Shown here piece by piece: positions 18,474-27,020 of a stretch of 64,000 nt of DNA. The stretch covers positions 62,001 to 126,000 of the forward strand of contig CALKER010000005.1 of the NCBI GenBank assembly GCA_938084835.1, written 5' to 3'. The translations under genes and the position numbers were made by a program. The notes beneath the pieces were generated by a model that searched no databases, was not told the DNA's origin, and saw nothing but the letters and a program-made list of their open reading frames with translations. Source of the DNA: an uncultured Thermoguttaceae bacterium. GTDB lineage: Bacteria > Planctomycetota > Planctomycetia > Pirellulales > Thermoguttaceae. Position 1 is the stretch's first letter, and the number at the start of each line of letters is the position of its first letter.

Positions 18474-19688
18474 ATGGGTGCGAGATCCACCCTTATGACA
18501 CCTGATTGGCATCCCGCGCGAAAATCAATGTCCATGGGACCGAAACCCAAGCCACATGGGCGAGGTCGGTGGGCTTTCACTCTGCTTGAACTATTGATTG
18601 CCTCCTTCCTCCTTGGTTTTGTTGTGCTTGCGGTGTGGAGTTTGGCAGGGGTTTACGGTCGCCTTTTAGAAGCAACTTTTCACCGCGTCGAGCAGGCCCA
18701 GGTGGTGCGGGCCGTTGTGGAGCAGCTCCGGGCAGATCTTCGACATGCCATTCAAGATCCGGTGGCCGGCATCAGGCAACCGCGGCCTGGTGGGGCTCCT
18801 GTGCGGCGCTTCGGCCTTTGGGGGACGGCGCGTGACCTTCGGCTCGATGTGCTTCAACCGGTGGATTCCTTGGCCGGGGTTGGGATCTCGGAAGCGGTGG
18901 ACGAAACGTTGGCAGCGAGCGGTTTGGAGGCGCGTCGCGCCCCGGAGCTGTGCACCGTTTACTACCGCTTTATCCCCTGGGAGGAGCCGGAGGATGAACT
19001 GCCGCCGACTTCCGAGCCACCAAGCTCCAACGGGAGTCAATACCCTCGTTTGCCGGGGTTACTCCGCTGGGAGAAGGACTTCGAAACCCCGGAAGCACCT
19101 CGGTCCAGCCGGTCGGGCAGTGGTCCTTTTGAAGATGCGTCCACGGACCTGTTCGGCACCGGTCAAGCCGGTGTTTCGTCCTCACGAATGTCCCCAGGGG
19201 AAAGTTCGCTCCCGGAGCTCTACGCGCGGCTGGAAGCAGCTTTCGGGCCGAAAGTTTTATACCTGCCGGAGGTGGTCGAGTTTGAACTTCGCTATTTTGA
19301 CGGGCAGGCGTGGACCTCATCCTGGGATAGCCTTTCGCGGCAGGCGCTGCCTGTGGCAATTGAAGCGCGCTTTCGCATCGATGTGACCATGGGAGAGGGC
19401 CGGGGTAAGCTGATCTTCCCGGTAGGGGAGGGAGCTCAATCCCACTTGGGCGGCCAAATCGATGGGGTCGAGTCCGGCCGAGGTGGGGGTGAGCTTTTCC
19501 GCATAGTGATCGAGATTCCGGGGTCACCCCACTTTCAGGGGCCGAGGGCTCCGGTAAGGCCGGAGACAGACCAGCCGAGAGTGGGGCCGAGGCCCCCATT
19601 CTTGCCTCGCCCGATTCCGTTGGTTCGCCCCATAGAACCCACCCGGCCTCTTGCCCCCTCCGACCAATGGATGAGGGTTTCGCCGTAA
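18474..19688 (+). CDS. gspJ: Minor pseudopilin, GspJ-like, with a long C-terminal extension
   Basis: The open frame gives 404 residues, against about 200 for common GspJ. The prepilin helix is WAFTLLELLIASFLLGFVVL (Ala before the cut, Glu at +5), followed by the GspJ pattern VVRAVVEQLRADLRHAI. The true start is uncertain: ATGs at 18474, 18495, 18528 and 18534 are all in frame and none has a clear ribosome site. The middle has the family-like segment VEFELRYFDGQAWTSSWDS and ALPVAIEARFRIDV. Ser/Pro-rich inserts and a Pro/Arg-rich tail account for the extra length. The stop codon overlaps the gspK start as TAATG. A 294-bp gap without a gene precedes it. Confidence 0.8.
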   Translation: MGARSTLMTPDWHPARKSMSMGPKPKPHGRGRWAFTLLELLIASFLLGFVVLAVWSLAGVYGRLLEATFHRVEQAQVVRAVVEQLRADLRHAIQDPVAGIRQPRPGGAPVRRFGLWGTARDLRLDVLQPVDSLAGVGISEAVDETLAASGLEARRAPELCTVYYRFIPWEEPEDELPPTSEPPSSNGSQYPRLPGLLRWEKDFETPEAPRSSRSGSGPFEDASTDLFGTGQAGVSSSRMSPGESSLPELYARLEAAFGPKVLYLPEVVEFELRYFDGQAWTSSWDSLSRQALPVAIEARFRIDVTMGEGRGKLIFPVGEGAQSHLGGQIDGVESGRGGGELFRIVIEIPGSPHFQGPRAPVRPETDQPRVGPRPPFLPRPIPLVRPIEPTRPLAPSDQWMRVSP

Positions 19689-21241
19689 TGACTGAGTATT
19701 CTTCAAAATCCGGGTGGCACCGTGGACCGCGATTTCACGGTGCTTACCGTAGCGATCGGCCGCGGTGCGGCGGCATGATTCTTTTTATCGTGATGGTTAT
19801 TGTCGGCTTGCTTGGCATGGCCGGCGTGACAATTGTGCTCAATCTGTCCACTGAGAATCGTGCCTTCTTTTACGAAAATGATCATCTTCAGTTGGAGCAG
19901 GTCCTTCTGTCCGGTGTGGAGTATCTCAAGGCGTTTTGCGAAAAAGCGCCAGCTGAGCAGCTGGCTCTTGGTGGCCCGGATGATAATCCCGCGCGGTTTT
20001 CTCGTGTAACTGTGTCGCTGCCATCCTCGGGGGAAACGATCGGGATCTTTCACATAGTAGCGCCCTCATCGGGCGTAGGCGACGGGCAGGAAGTTCGCCA
20101 ATACGGCTTGGAAGCCGAAACCGCCAAATTGTGCCTGCGGGATCTGATTCTCTGGGAGGCAAGCGGACTTGTCTCGGCCCGCGAGGCCCTCATGCAGCTT
20201 CCGGGAATGACGGAAGCCGTTGCCGACGCGATTCTTGACTGGATTGATCCCGACGAAAATCGCCGGGGTTTTGGAGCGGAGGCCGACGTTTACGCGGCTC
20301 GGCGGCTCCCTTACCGCCCGCGAAACGACTTGCCCGTAGCACTCGAGGAACTGCTGCTTGTGCGAGGAGTGGAAAGGCACCTACTTCTAGGTGGTTTCGG
20401 CACATCCACAAGAGGCGGTGACGCGTGGGCACGAGGAAGTCCGCTCCAGCCGGTTGAGGAAGCCACCTGGGCCCGCTTCATAACCTTTTTTAGCGGCGAA
20501 AGGAATATCACGAGCGAAGGAAAACCCCGGATCAATCTGAATGACCCGGACTTAAGCCGCCTTCATGACCGACTCACGCAGGAGTTTCCCGCCGAACTTG
20601 CCGACTTTGTGGTGTTCCTGCGTCAGTTTGGCCCCATTTCCGAGGGGACCACTCCTGCCGAAGAAAATCCTCAGGCGGCGCCGCGAGAATTACCGCCGGA
20701 TTTCTCGCGACCGGCGCGTTTCGCATTGCGCAGTATCTTCGATGTTTTGCAAGTGGCGGTGGAGGTAGAAACACCCGCTCGGGACCGAGTGATTGTTCAA
20801 AGCCCGCTAACGGCCGATCCTGACACTTTGCGAGAGCTGTTGCCACGATGGGTGGACATGACCAGTACCACGGGGGACCGCGTTGTTTACGGGCGAATTG
20901 ATATCCTGCGTGCTCCCCGGCAGGTGCTTCTGGCCATTCCCGGGATGGACAGCGCGATTGCGGATCGCATCCTCACCCTGCGTCGTCAGGAGGGGCTGGT
21001 AGAGGGGAGGGGTGGTTCGGCGCTGGCTCGTTTATACGCGGAAGGCATCCTGTCGGCCCAGCAACTGCGACAGCTTGGACCATTTGTCACGACATGGTCC
21101 GATGTGTGGACGGCCGACATAGTGGCCGAAGCTGTCGGGGGTTCTCCGCTGCGGCTTCGGGCCCAGGTGACCGTGGATGCTACCATAGTTCCCGCCCGGC
21201 AAATATATTGGAAGCATATGGGCACTACGGCCGGTCCATAA
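19688..21241 (+). CDS. gspK: Pseudopilus tip protein GspK
   Basis: GspK caps the tip of the pseudopilus together with I and J. I start it at ATG 19688, which overlaps the gspJ stop as TAATG and gives 517 residues; an in-frame ATG at 19667 is possible. The membrane helix is MILFIVMVIVGLLGMAGVTI. Two helix-hairpin-helix-like segments typical of GspK are visible: LMQLPGMTEAVADAILDWID, followed by LPVALEELLLVRGV, and later ILRAPRQVLLAIPGMDSAI. RINLNDPDLSRL also fits the family. As usual for GspK, the +5 Glu of other pseudopilins is not present. The gene is longer than typical GspK (~330). Confidence 0.88.
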   Translation: MTEYSSKSGWHRGPRFHGAYRSDRPRCGGMILFIVMVIVGLLGMAGVTIVLNLSTENRAFFYENDHLQLEQVLLSGVEYLKAFCEKAPAEQLALGGPDDNPARFSRVTVSLPSSGETIGIFHIVAPSSGVGDGQEVRQYGLEAETAKLCLRDLILWEASGLVSAREALMQLPGMTEAVADAILDWIDPDENRRGFGAEADVYAARRLPYRPRNDLPVALEELLLVRGVERHLLLGGFGTSTRGGDAWARGSPLQPVEEATWARFITFFSGERNITSEGKPRINLNDPDLSRLHDRLTQEFPAELADFVVFLRQFGPISEGTTPAEENPQAAPRELPPDFSRPARFALRSIFDVLQVAVEVETPARDRVIVQSPLTADPDTLRELLPRWVDMTSTTGDRVVYGRIDILRAPRQVLLAIPGMDSAIADRILTLRRQEGLVEGRGGSALARLYAEGILSAQQLRQLGPFVTTWSDVWTADIVAEAVGGSPLRLRAQVTVDATIVPARQIYWKHMGTTAGP

Positions 21242-21283
21242 CTAAGCGGGGACAAACAGGCAGCAGCTCTCAGCAGGTGCACT

Positions 21284-22909
21284 ATGAGCCGAATTCTCGC
21301 CCTCGACTGGGATGAGCAGGAAATTCGCTACGTCTTGGCCCGCGGCTGGCGAGGTCGGGTGACGGTTTTGGCCCTGGGATCGCAGACGCTGGTAGATGTG
21401 GCGCAAGCCGGGGAAAAGCCCCGCCCCGATGTGGAAGGCTCGTTGCGGGCCCTGCTTAGTGATCGGAAGTTCAGCGGTGCTCGTGTGGTTATCGGGGTGG
21501 AGTCGGCACGGGTGGAGTTGATTCCGTTGGAACTCCCGCCGGCCGATGATCGGGAGCTCCCGCAGCTGGTGCTTCATCAGGTGGTGCGTCAGCTGCAACA
21601 ACCGGCGGAGAATCTCGTTGTCGATTTCTTACCGATGGAGGGAGACGGGCGCTCGCGTCGCAGGGTGTTGGCTGCCGTCCTATCTCGTGAGGAGCTTGAG
21701 CGAATCTGTGGTCTCTTGCGGCGCATGAAGCTTAGGCCCAGCCGGATCGTTTTTCGACCACTGGCAGTGGTGGCGCTCCTTTCCCAGCTTGTCCCGCGTA
21801 TCCCCAGTCCGAGCTTGTTGATCAACAAGGTGGGCCATCAGGTGGACATGACCGTGCTGGTCGACCGTCGGCCGGTGTTCTTTCGCAGTATTCGCCTTCC
21901 GGAGGCGTCGCTACCTTCCCAAATAAGCCGCATGGTTCTCGAGGCAGAACGCACGGTCACGGTCACTGCAGCCTCCTCCATGGGTGGAGAAAAATTGGCT
22001 CGGGTATTTCTCTTCGGAGTGCCCGGGGAACATCACGATTTGGTGGAGAGGCTGTCGGACCAACTTTCGGCACCAGTGGAGCTGATTGATCCGTTCCAGT
22101 GTGTGGGGCTTGCTGATGCGGCGCTGCCGGAAGGCTCAAGTCGGTTTTCCGCCCACATTGGCATGATCGTAGAAGAGGCGGCGAAAATACGACCAGCCGT
22201 GGACTTCCTCCATGTCCGTAAACCGCCTCCGGAACTGAAACGCTCGCATGTCCTCCTGGCAGCAGCAACCGCCGTTGTCCTTTTGGTGGGGGCAGGACTG
22301 TGGACTTTTTGGAGTCAATACTCCGCGATTGCTAGGGAAAATACGGCCTTAGAGTTAGAGCTTAAGGAGCTGACGGCAGCGGCCAATAAAGCTGCCCAAC
22401 AGCAGCGACTGATACGGGCTGTGGCGGACTGGGTTGGCAGCGAGGTGGTGTGGCTGGACGAACTGGCCGACCTTTCGCTTAGACTTCCGGCCCCCCGGGA
22501 CCTTGTCATCTCGCGCTTGACGGCCAGCACGGGGGGAAAAACCGGTGCCACCGTGTTTGTCCAGGGGTTTATTCGTGACCCGCGAATTCTCCAACAAATG
22601 GAGTATGGGATCCGCGATAAATTTCGCCGTATAGAAACACCGCGAATTTTTGAGCGGGAAGTTGCCGGTGAGACCATTTGGAGCTTCGAGTCCTCGATTG
22701 TCGTTGCTCCTCGCCAAGCAGGGGAATATCTCCTGGCCACGTCACTGAGGTCACAAGGGCTGGAGGCTTCGGCCGCGATGGAGGCTTTTGACCAAAGCTT
22801 TGCTGAGCAGTCGCCGGAGGGCGGAGGAGCTGGGCCAGTGTCGGAGGGATCCCAACCGGTTCGGGGTGGGTCAAATTCCCCGGGGAAAGAGCCATCGAGT
22901 TTGCGATGA
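21284..22909 (+). CDS. GspL-like platform protein (PilM-type actin fold joined to a PilN-type membrane region)
   Basis: The 541-residue product begins with ILALDWDEQEIRYVLARG, the first strand of a PilM/GspL actin-like ATPase fold. Up to about residue 310 it reads as a cytoplasmic domain (VVIGVESARVELIPLELP, LINKVGHQVDMTVLVD). A single membrane helix follows near 321-343 (HVLLAAATAVVLLVGAGLWT), then a coiled-coil stretch (ENTALELELKELTAAANKAA) and a small periplasmic domain with ISRLTAS and VFVQGFIRDPRILQQM, as in PilN/GspL. The tail is Ser/Gly-rich. The role would be to anchor GspE to the membrane platform. Its stop overlaps the next start as ATGA, so the pair is translationally coupled. Confidence 0.82.
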   Translation: MSRILALDWDEQEIRYVLARGWRGRVTVLALGSQTLVDVAQAGEKPRPDVEGSLRALLSDRKFSGARVVIGVESARVELIPLELPPADDRELPQLVLHQVVRQLQQPAENLVVDFLPMEGDGRSRRRVLAAVLSREELERICGLLRRMKLRPSRIVFRPLAVVALLSQLVPRIPSPSLLINKVGHQVDMTVLVDRRPVFFRSIRLPEASLPSQISRMVLEAERTVTVTAASSMGGEKLARVFLFGVPGEHHDLVERLSDQLSAPVELIDPFQCVGLADAALPEGSSRFSAHIGMIVEEAAKIRPAVDFLHVRKPPPELKRSHVLLAAATAVVLLVGAGLWTFWSQYSAIARENTALELELKELTAAANKAAQQQRLIRAVADWVGSEVVWLDELADLSLRLPAPRDLVISRLTASTGGKTGATVFVQGFIRDPRILQQMEYGIRDKFRRIETPRIFEREVAGETIWSFESSIVVAPRQAGEYLLATSLRSQGLEASAAMEAFDQSFAEQSPEGGGAGPVSEGSQPVRGGSNSPGKEPSSLR

Positions 22910-23829
22910 ACCCGAAACTTCGCCAATACGTCCTAGGTGCCATCTTCGGCCTCATGGTCATGTACTATGTGGGGGGAATTGTTGTCGAACAATTGATCCA
23001 AGCTCCGTTGAAAGGCGCCCGGGAACGTACAATTCAGCTGCAAAATAACCTCGAACGCCGGCGAAAGGAGCTGGCGGCAGCTCGGCAGGCAGCCAACTGG
23101 CTCAGCTACTGGCAGCAACAAGCTCTGCCTCCGAACCGAGAATTGGCACAGTCATTGTACCAGGCGTGGCTGGTTCAGCTGTGCGACGAAGCCCGTCTTT
23201 CTAATCGTAGTATCAGCGTTGGGGCTCCCCGGTCCCCGGGCGGGCAGTTCCAGGTGTTGACCTTCTCGGTGCGGGCCCGGGCAACCCTCGACCAATTAGT
23301 GGATTTTCTCTTCGGGTTTTATCGCACCGATTTACTTCAGCAGATCCGCACTCTTAGTATTACGCCCATTGGAAATGCCGAGGAATTCGATATTTCCCTC
23401 ACAATCGAGGCAGCCATGCTACCTGAAGCTTACGGCAATGCCAGGGATGTAGATCAAATCCTTCGTGAATTCATGGCACGAACATGGCGGCCGTCACAGA
23501 AGTTGGCAGGCTCGCGGATCGAAGACTATCGCCAAATAGTGGTGGGGCGAAATCTCTTCCGGCACAATCCGCTCCCGGACCCGCTCGACTTCACCGTGTT
23601 GACATCCATCGTGGAAAGTAATGGTCAAAAGGAAGCGTGGTTCCTTGTACGCTCCAGCGATACACTTGTGCGGTTGAAAAAAGGCCAAAGCCTTGTGCTT
23701 GGGCAATTTCATGCTCAGATTTTTGAGATTTTCGAATCCGATGTGCTCCTGCAAGCAGATGAGCAGTTGTGGCTCGTTAGCTTGGGTGAAGCAATTTCGC
23801 AGGCGACAGCCATTCCACCACAGTTTTAG
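22906..23829 (+). CDS. GspM/PilO-like platform protein with a GspC/PilP-like C-terminal domain
   Basis: The 307-residue product has one N-terminal membrane helix (residues ~8-30), a coiled coil (TIQLQNNLERRRKELAAARQ) and a domain with SISVGAPRSPGG and FSVRARATLDQLVDFLFGFY, which follows the PilO/GspM ferredoxin-like pattern. From about residue 205 it changes character: EDYRQIVVGRNLFRHNPLP, then LVRSSDTLVRLKKGQSLVLG and ADEQLWLVSLGEAI. This resembles the homology region of GspC and PilP, whose known job is to contact the N0 domain of the secretin. The fusion call is my inference from motif spacing. If right, this protein is the natural docking partner for an N-domain protein, and the cluster needs no separate gspC. 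Confidence 0.7.
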   Translation: MNPKLRQYVLGAIFGLMVMYYVGGIVVEQLIQAPLKGARERTIQLQNNLERRRKELAAARQAANWLSYWQQQALPPNRELAQSLYQAWLVQLCDEARLSNRSISVGAPRSPGGQFQVLTFSVRARATLDQLVDFLFGFYRTDLLQQIRTLSITPIGNAEEFDISLTIEAAMLPEAYGNARDVDQILREFMARTWRPSQKLAGSRIEDYRQIVVGRNLFRHNPLPDPLDFTVLTSIVESNGQKEAWFLVRSSDTLVRLKKGQSLVLGQFHAQIFEIFESDVLLQADEQLWLVSLGEAISQATAIPPQF

Positions 23830-23853
23830 CACAAAGGGACAACTAGCTCGTCG

Positions 23854-24405
23854 ATGACGATTCTCTTCGAAGATGCATTAACTGTTTTCTTCGTGGGTGT
23901 GTTGGCGGAGGCCATGCTCCTCCTGACTTTCTTCTACACGAGGCGCTGGCAGACCTTGGCCGGCATGGTGGCCGTAGCAATAATCACCGTCGGGGCTTTG
24001 GCGGTGGAAGCCTTAGTGGTAACCGATCGCGAAGAGATTGAACTTCAGCTCGATCGTGGCGCGAGGGCCTTTGTGCGTGGGGATGTGGATTCGGTTCTCG
24101 CCCTGATCGCCCCGGAGGCTCTTACCACCCGACAACGCGTGCTTGTGGTGTTGGAGCACATCAAGTTCCATTGGATTAAGATTCGGGATCTGGAGGTAGC
24201 GGTCAATCGTCTTACGAGCCCGCCCACCGCTGAAGCCAGGTTTCAAGTGTTCTTTCAGTTTGAAGATCGGGCCGGCGTTTACCCTTACCGCTATGACGAA
24301 GTAGGGCTTGTGCTGGAGTTCATACTCACCGATCAAGGTTGGCGGATCACGGGTCACATCGAAGTTTACGAAGTGCGATCCCTCCGTCGTCAGGGTACCT
24401 TTTAA
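23854..24405 (+). CDS. Small inner-membrane protein with an NTF2/SnoaL-like domain
   Basis: The 183-residue product has two predicted membrane helices in its first ~60 residues (LTVFFVGVLAEAMLLLTFFY and LAGMVAVAIITVGALAVEAL). The soluble part, with REEIELQLDRGARAFVRGDV, IKIRDLEVAVN and WRITGHIEVYEV, follows the NTF2/SnoaL cone fold: paired helices, then a curved sheet, ending in a strand with WRI. I do not recognise a named family. It starts 24 bp after the previous gene and closes the secretion cluster, so it probably belongs to the same transcript. A structural part in the platform, or binding of a small ligand, is possible; no catalytic residues stand out. Confidence 0.75.
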   Translation: MTILFEDALTVFFVGVLAEAMLLLTFFYTRRWQTLAGMVAVAIITVGALAVEALVVTDREEIELQLDRGARAFVRGDVDSVLALIAPEALTTRQRVLVVLEHIKFHWIKIRDLEVAVNRLTSPPTAEARFQVFFQFEDRAGVYPYRYDEVGLVLEFILTDQGWRITGHIEVYEVRSLRRQGTF

Positions 24406-24895
24406 AGCATGCTGTGCGTCCCAGCAAAAGTCCCGCAAAGAACTCCTTTAAGCTTCGACCGCCGGGAACTGGAGAGGGAACTCGCGAGAAGCTTGTTTCC
24501 GCCACATTGAGGAGGGACTAATCCGAAACATGCGGAAGGAATCTTTTTTGATTGCCGTTAACAAAGTTGTTCGACTCCTTTTAGCGACCTAAGGTGAATG
24601 AAAACAGGCACGTGCAACTTTCGCGGAATTTTTCCCGCGGGATTTTCCCATTAGCCCTTCGTTTAATGCGACCGCTTGGCAATTACACGGCAGAGATTTC
24701 CTCACCAGATGCGGTTATGCCCAACCTGGGATAGTCGTGGGAGTAGTTTAACAACATCAGATGGGCACCTGGGGCCTGGTATCTTGAAGCGTCAAGTGCC
24801 GCCTTGTTCGGAAGTTTGGCAGACTTTCCCTTAGATCGCCTTGCAAACGTGGCTTAGCTTTCCGCAAGCCCGCACGGATGATTCATCAGGAGCTT
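24406..24895. other. Convergent intergenic region after the secretion cluster
   Basis: These 490 bases lie between the 3' ends of the NTF2-like gene and the CPBP protease gene. I see no gene. No strong hairpin followed by a T-run is visible on either strand. Confidence 0.5.
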
Positions 24896-25504
24896 TCATC
24901 GCAATCGGCGGACAAGGTAAAGGCATATCACAAAATCATACAGTGCGTGGGAAAGGATTGGCACAAGAAGATTGTCTGTCCACAGATACAGCAGTCCCAG
25001 GTATACACCCATCCCTGTAGCAAAAAGAACATATCCTGGAGTGATAGTGTGTAGCAATCCGAAAAGCAAAGCACCTCCAATGACTCCGGTTACTTGATGA
25101 AACAGCGTTGTTCCCCCTCTTTGAAAAGCCACCTGAATTACACCGCGGAAGAGCACTTCCTCGCCGAAGCCGGCCAACACAGACACAAGCAGGATCTGCG
25201 GGAGTGACCACTGGCGTAGAATAGGCAGGAAATGCACATTAAGGAACTCGAGAATTTCACGGCAAAAGCGCAGTGGAATACGGATTACTAAGGCCATCCA
25301 CAGAATTGCAGGCAGTGTACCTACTACGCCCCAAAAAACTGCCTCCCACGACCATGCGATGTACTGCAGGGGGTGCGGCAAACCGAGGGCCCAAGCTAGG
25401 ACGATTCCCACAAGCGCTAATCCCCCTTCCAGCACAACTCCCCAGAGGAAAGCATGCTCGGCTGGGATTTGCTTAGGCGCGGAGTGGGAAGCGTCTTTTT
25501 CCAT
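24896..25504 (-). CDS. CPBP family intramembrane metalloprotease (CAAX protease/Abi type)
   Basis: The 202-residue product is very hydrophobic with about five or six membrane helices. The three diagnostic motifs are present: EEVLFRG (E115, E116, R120), FGLLH (F148, H152) and HALYD (H186, D190). The third motif normally reads HxxxN and here has Asp. These residues hold the zinc in the membrane active site. The family includes eukaryotic Rce1 and many bacterial proteins of mostly unknown substrate. The start at ATG 25504 is followed by a short polar N-terminus. It is transcribed on the minus strand, 187 bp downstream of the glycoside hydrolase gene. The substrate cannot be told from sequence. 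Confidence 0.88.
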   Translation of the reverse strand: MEKDASHSAPKQIPAEHAFLWGVVLEGGLALVGIVLAWALGLPHPLQYIAWSWEAVFWGVVGTLPAILWMALVIRIPLRFCREILEFLNVHFLPILRQWSLPQILLVSVLAGFGEEVLFRGVIQVAFQRGGTTLFHQVTGVIGGALLFGLLHTITPGYVLFATGMGVYLGLLYLWTDNLLVPILSHALYDFVICLYLVRRLR

Positions 25505-25691
25505 GGATAGGTAACATTGCCCCTATGTTTAACACGCGCGGTTGCCCTCGCTAGGATCGAACATGTTTTGCGCCCCTCCTCTATTGTCCCATGGGGGAGA
25601 GGAACCCTTACCGCGGTTGAAATCCTCGATGGAGGGTGGTGGATGTCGTCGCTGAGGGCCCGATTTAATGCTCAAGGCCTCAGGCGAGGGA

Positions 25692-27020
25692 TTACTTGTT
25701 GTCACGCAGCCTCAATTCTTCGGGACCGACGAAGTAGGTCGGGGCAGGGCCAATCGATACTTGCAGTTGATTACCTTCGGACTTGAGTTGCTGAGCCTCC
25801 CCGAAGCATGTGATCACCTCCCGAATTTCCCCACGCATCACTAGGGTGACCTGGCGAGAATCTGTGGTGGTCCACAAGGCCCAAACGCGACAGCCGGCTG
25901 GTTGCTCCCAGGAGCGGCAGAAAATTTCTCCCTTCTCCCAAGCGCTAAGCGGTCGAGACCCCGGCGGACGGACGCGTGTCAAAACGCAATAAGCTTCGTA
26001 TGCTGGCTTTGGCTTCAAATCGCGATGCACGATTCCAAAGTGATCCTCGTTATAATCAGCCTTCCGTTCTGGCGCCTGAAATTCATACCAAAATATCCTC
26101 GCTACTCCCGCATGGAGGGCAATCAGATAACTCCGGGCAAGCATCCATGTTTGGACCTCTAGCGATACGCCTCGGGGACCCACATGGGTCGGCCAGCCGA
26201 TCTCCGTTATCCACACTGGTTTATCCTTATCGCCGTATCTAGTCATAAGCTCTCGCAGCCGCAAAAGATCCGCTTCCAATCGGGACTCCTCTGGAGATCG
26301 GGGATAACGGTAAGGGTGCACATTCATGACGTCGAAAAATTCTTTTCCCCCGGCGCGATAAATTCCCTCGAGATAATCCCAGGGGATACCCGCCATTCCG
26401 CCCAAAAGCACCACCAGATGGGGATCAATCTGTTTAATTTCCCGATAGGTGGCCTGCAGGAGCCGCACGTAGTTTTCAGGATTCGGTTTATCGCGCCAAA
26501 ATCCCTCCAAGTTTGGCTCGTTCCATACCTCCCAATATCGAAGGCGATCCTTGTAACGCCCGACAATTCGCCGCACATATTCGATCCATTTGTCCAAGTG
26601 TTGATACGCGGGTCGTGCCCACGGCACGTCGTAATCCAAAATCGGCAGTAAGCAAATTCCTGCTTCCTCTGCCCACTGGACGACCTCATCCAAGTGATCG
26701 AAGGTCCACTTGCCGGGGGATCTTTCGACACCCGACCAATCGAAGTCGGTTCGTACCCACACAATACCCGCTTTCTTCATAAGCGCAAATTCCTGTTGAG
26801 CGATAGGTCGTTCGTCGGCCCTGGAAACATGAGCACAAACGCCGTAGGGAGAGTGACAAGCTTGGGTATACTCGGATGAGGGCTTTTCCGCGACCGCCGG
26901 TTGGAGGGGCCCCCATATTCCAAGGGCCATGCCCGCGGCTAAGATGGTTGCGGCTCCGCTTACCCGGTTTGCCCGAAACTGGTGGCACTTTTCGCTTTGC
27001 AGTCGATGGGGGCAGCCCAT
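25692..27020 (-). CDS. Secreted clan-A glycoside hydrolase (GH39/GH5-like TIM barrel)
   Basis: The 442-residue product starts at ATG 27020, with AAGGAG 8 nt upstream. A signal peptide is visible around residues 17-45 (SGAATILAAGMALGIW). The barrel has the clan GH-A features: MKKAGIVWVRTDFDW, WTFDHLDEVVQWAEEAGI, the acid/base motif YWEVWNEPN (E168) and the nucleophile motif ITEIGWPT (E273). About 105 residues separate the two glutamates, which suits this clan. The C-terminal ~100 residues look like a small beta-domain (VWALWTTTDSRQVTLVM). The start of the barrel, HSPYGVCAHVSR, resembles GH39-type planctomycete proteins. It probably acts on plant or microbial polysaccharide outside the cytoplasm; substrate unknown. 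Confidence 0.85.
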   Translation of the reverse strand: MGCPHRLQSEKCHQFRANRVSGAATILAAGMALGIWGPLQPAVAEKPSSEYTQACHSPYGVCAHVSRADERPIAQQEFALMKKAGIVWVRTDFDWSGVERSPGKWTFDHLDEVVQWAEEAGICLLPILDYDVPWARPAYQHLDKWIEYVRRIVGRYKDRLRYWEVWNEPNLEGFWRDKPNPENYVRLLQATYREIKQIDPHLVVLLGGMAGIPWDYLEGIYRAGGKEFFDVMNVHPYRYPRSPEESRLEADLLRLRELMTRYGDKDKPVWITEIGWPTHVGPRGVSLEVQTWMLARSYLIALHAGVARIFWYEFQAPERKADYNEDHFGIVHRDLKPKPAYEAYCVLTRVRPPGSRPLSAWEKGEIFCRSWEQPAGCRVWALWTTTDSRQVTLVMRGEIREVITCFGEAQQLKSEGNQLQVSIGPAPTYFVGPEELRLRDNK

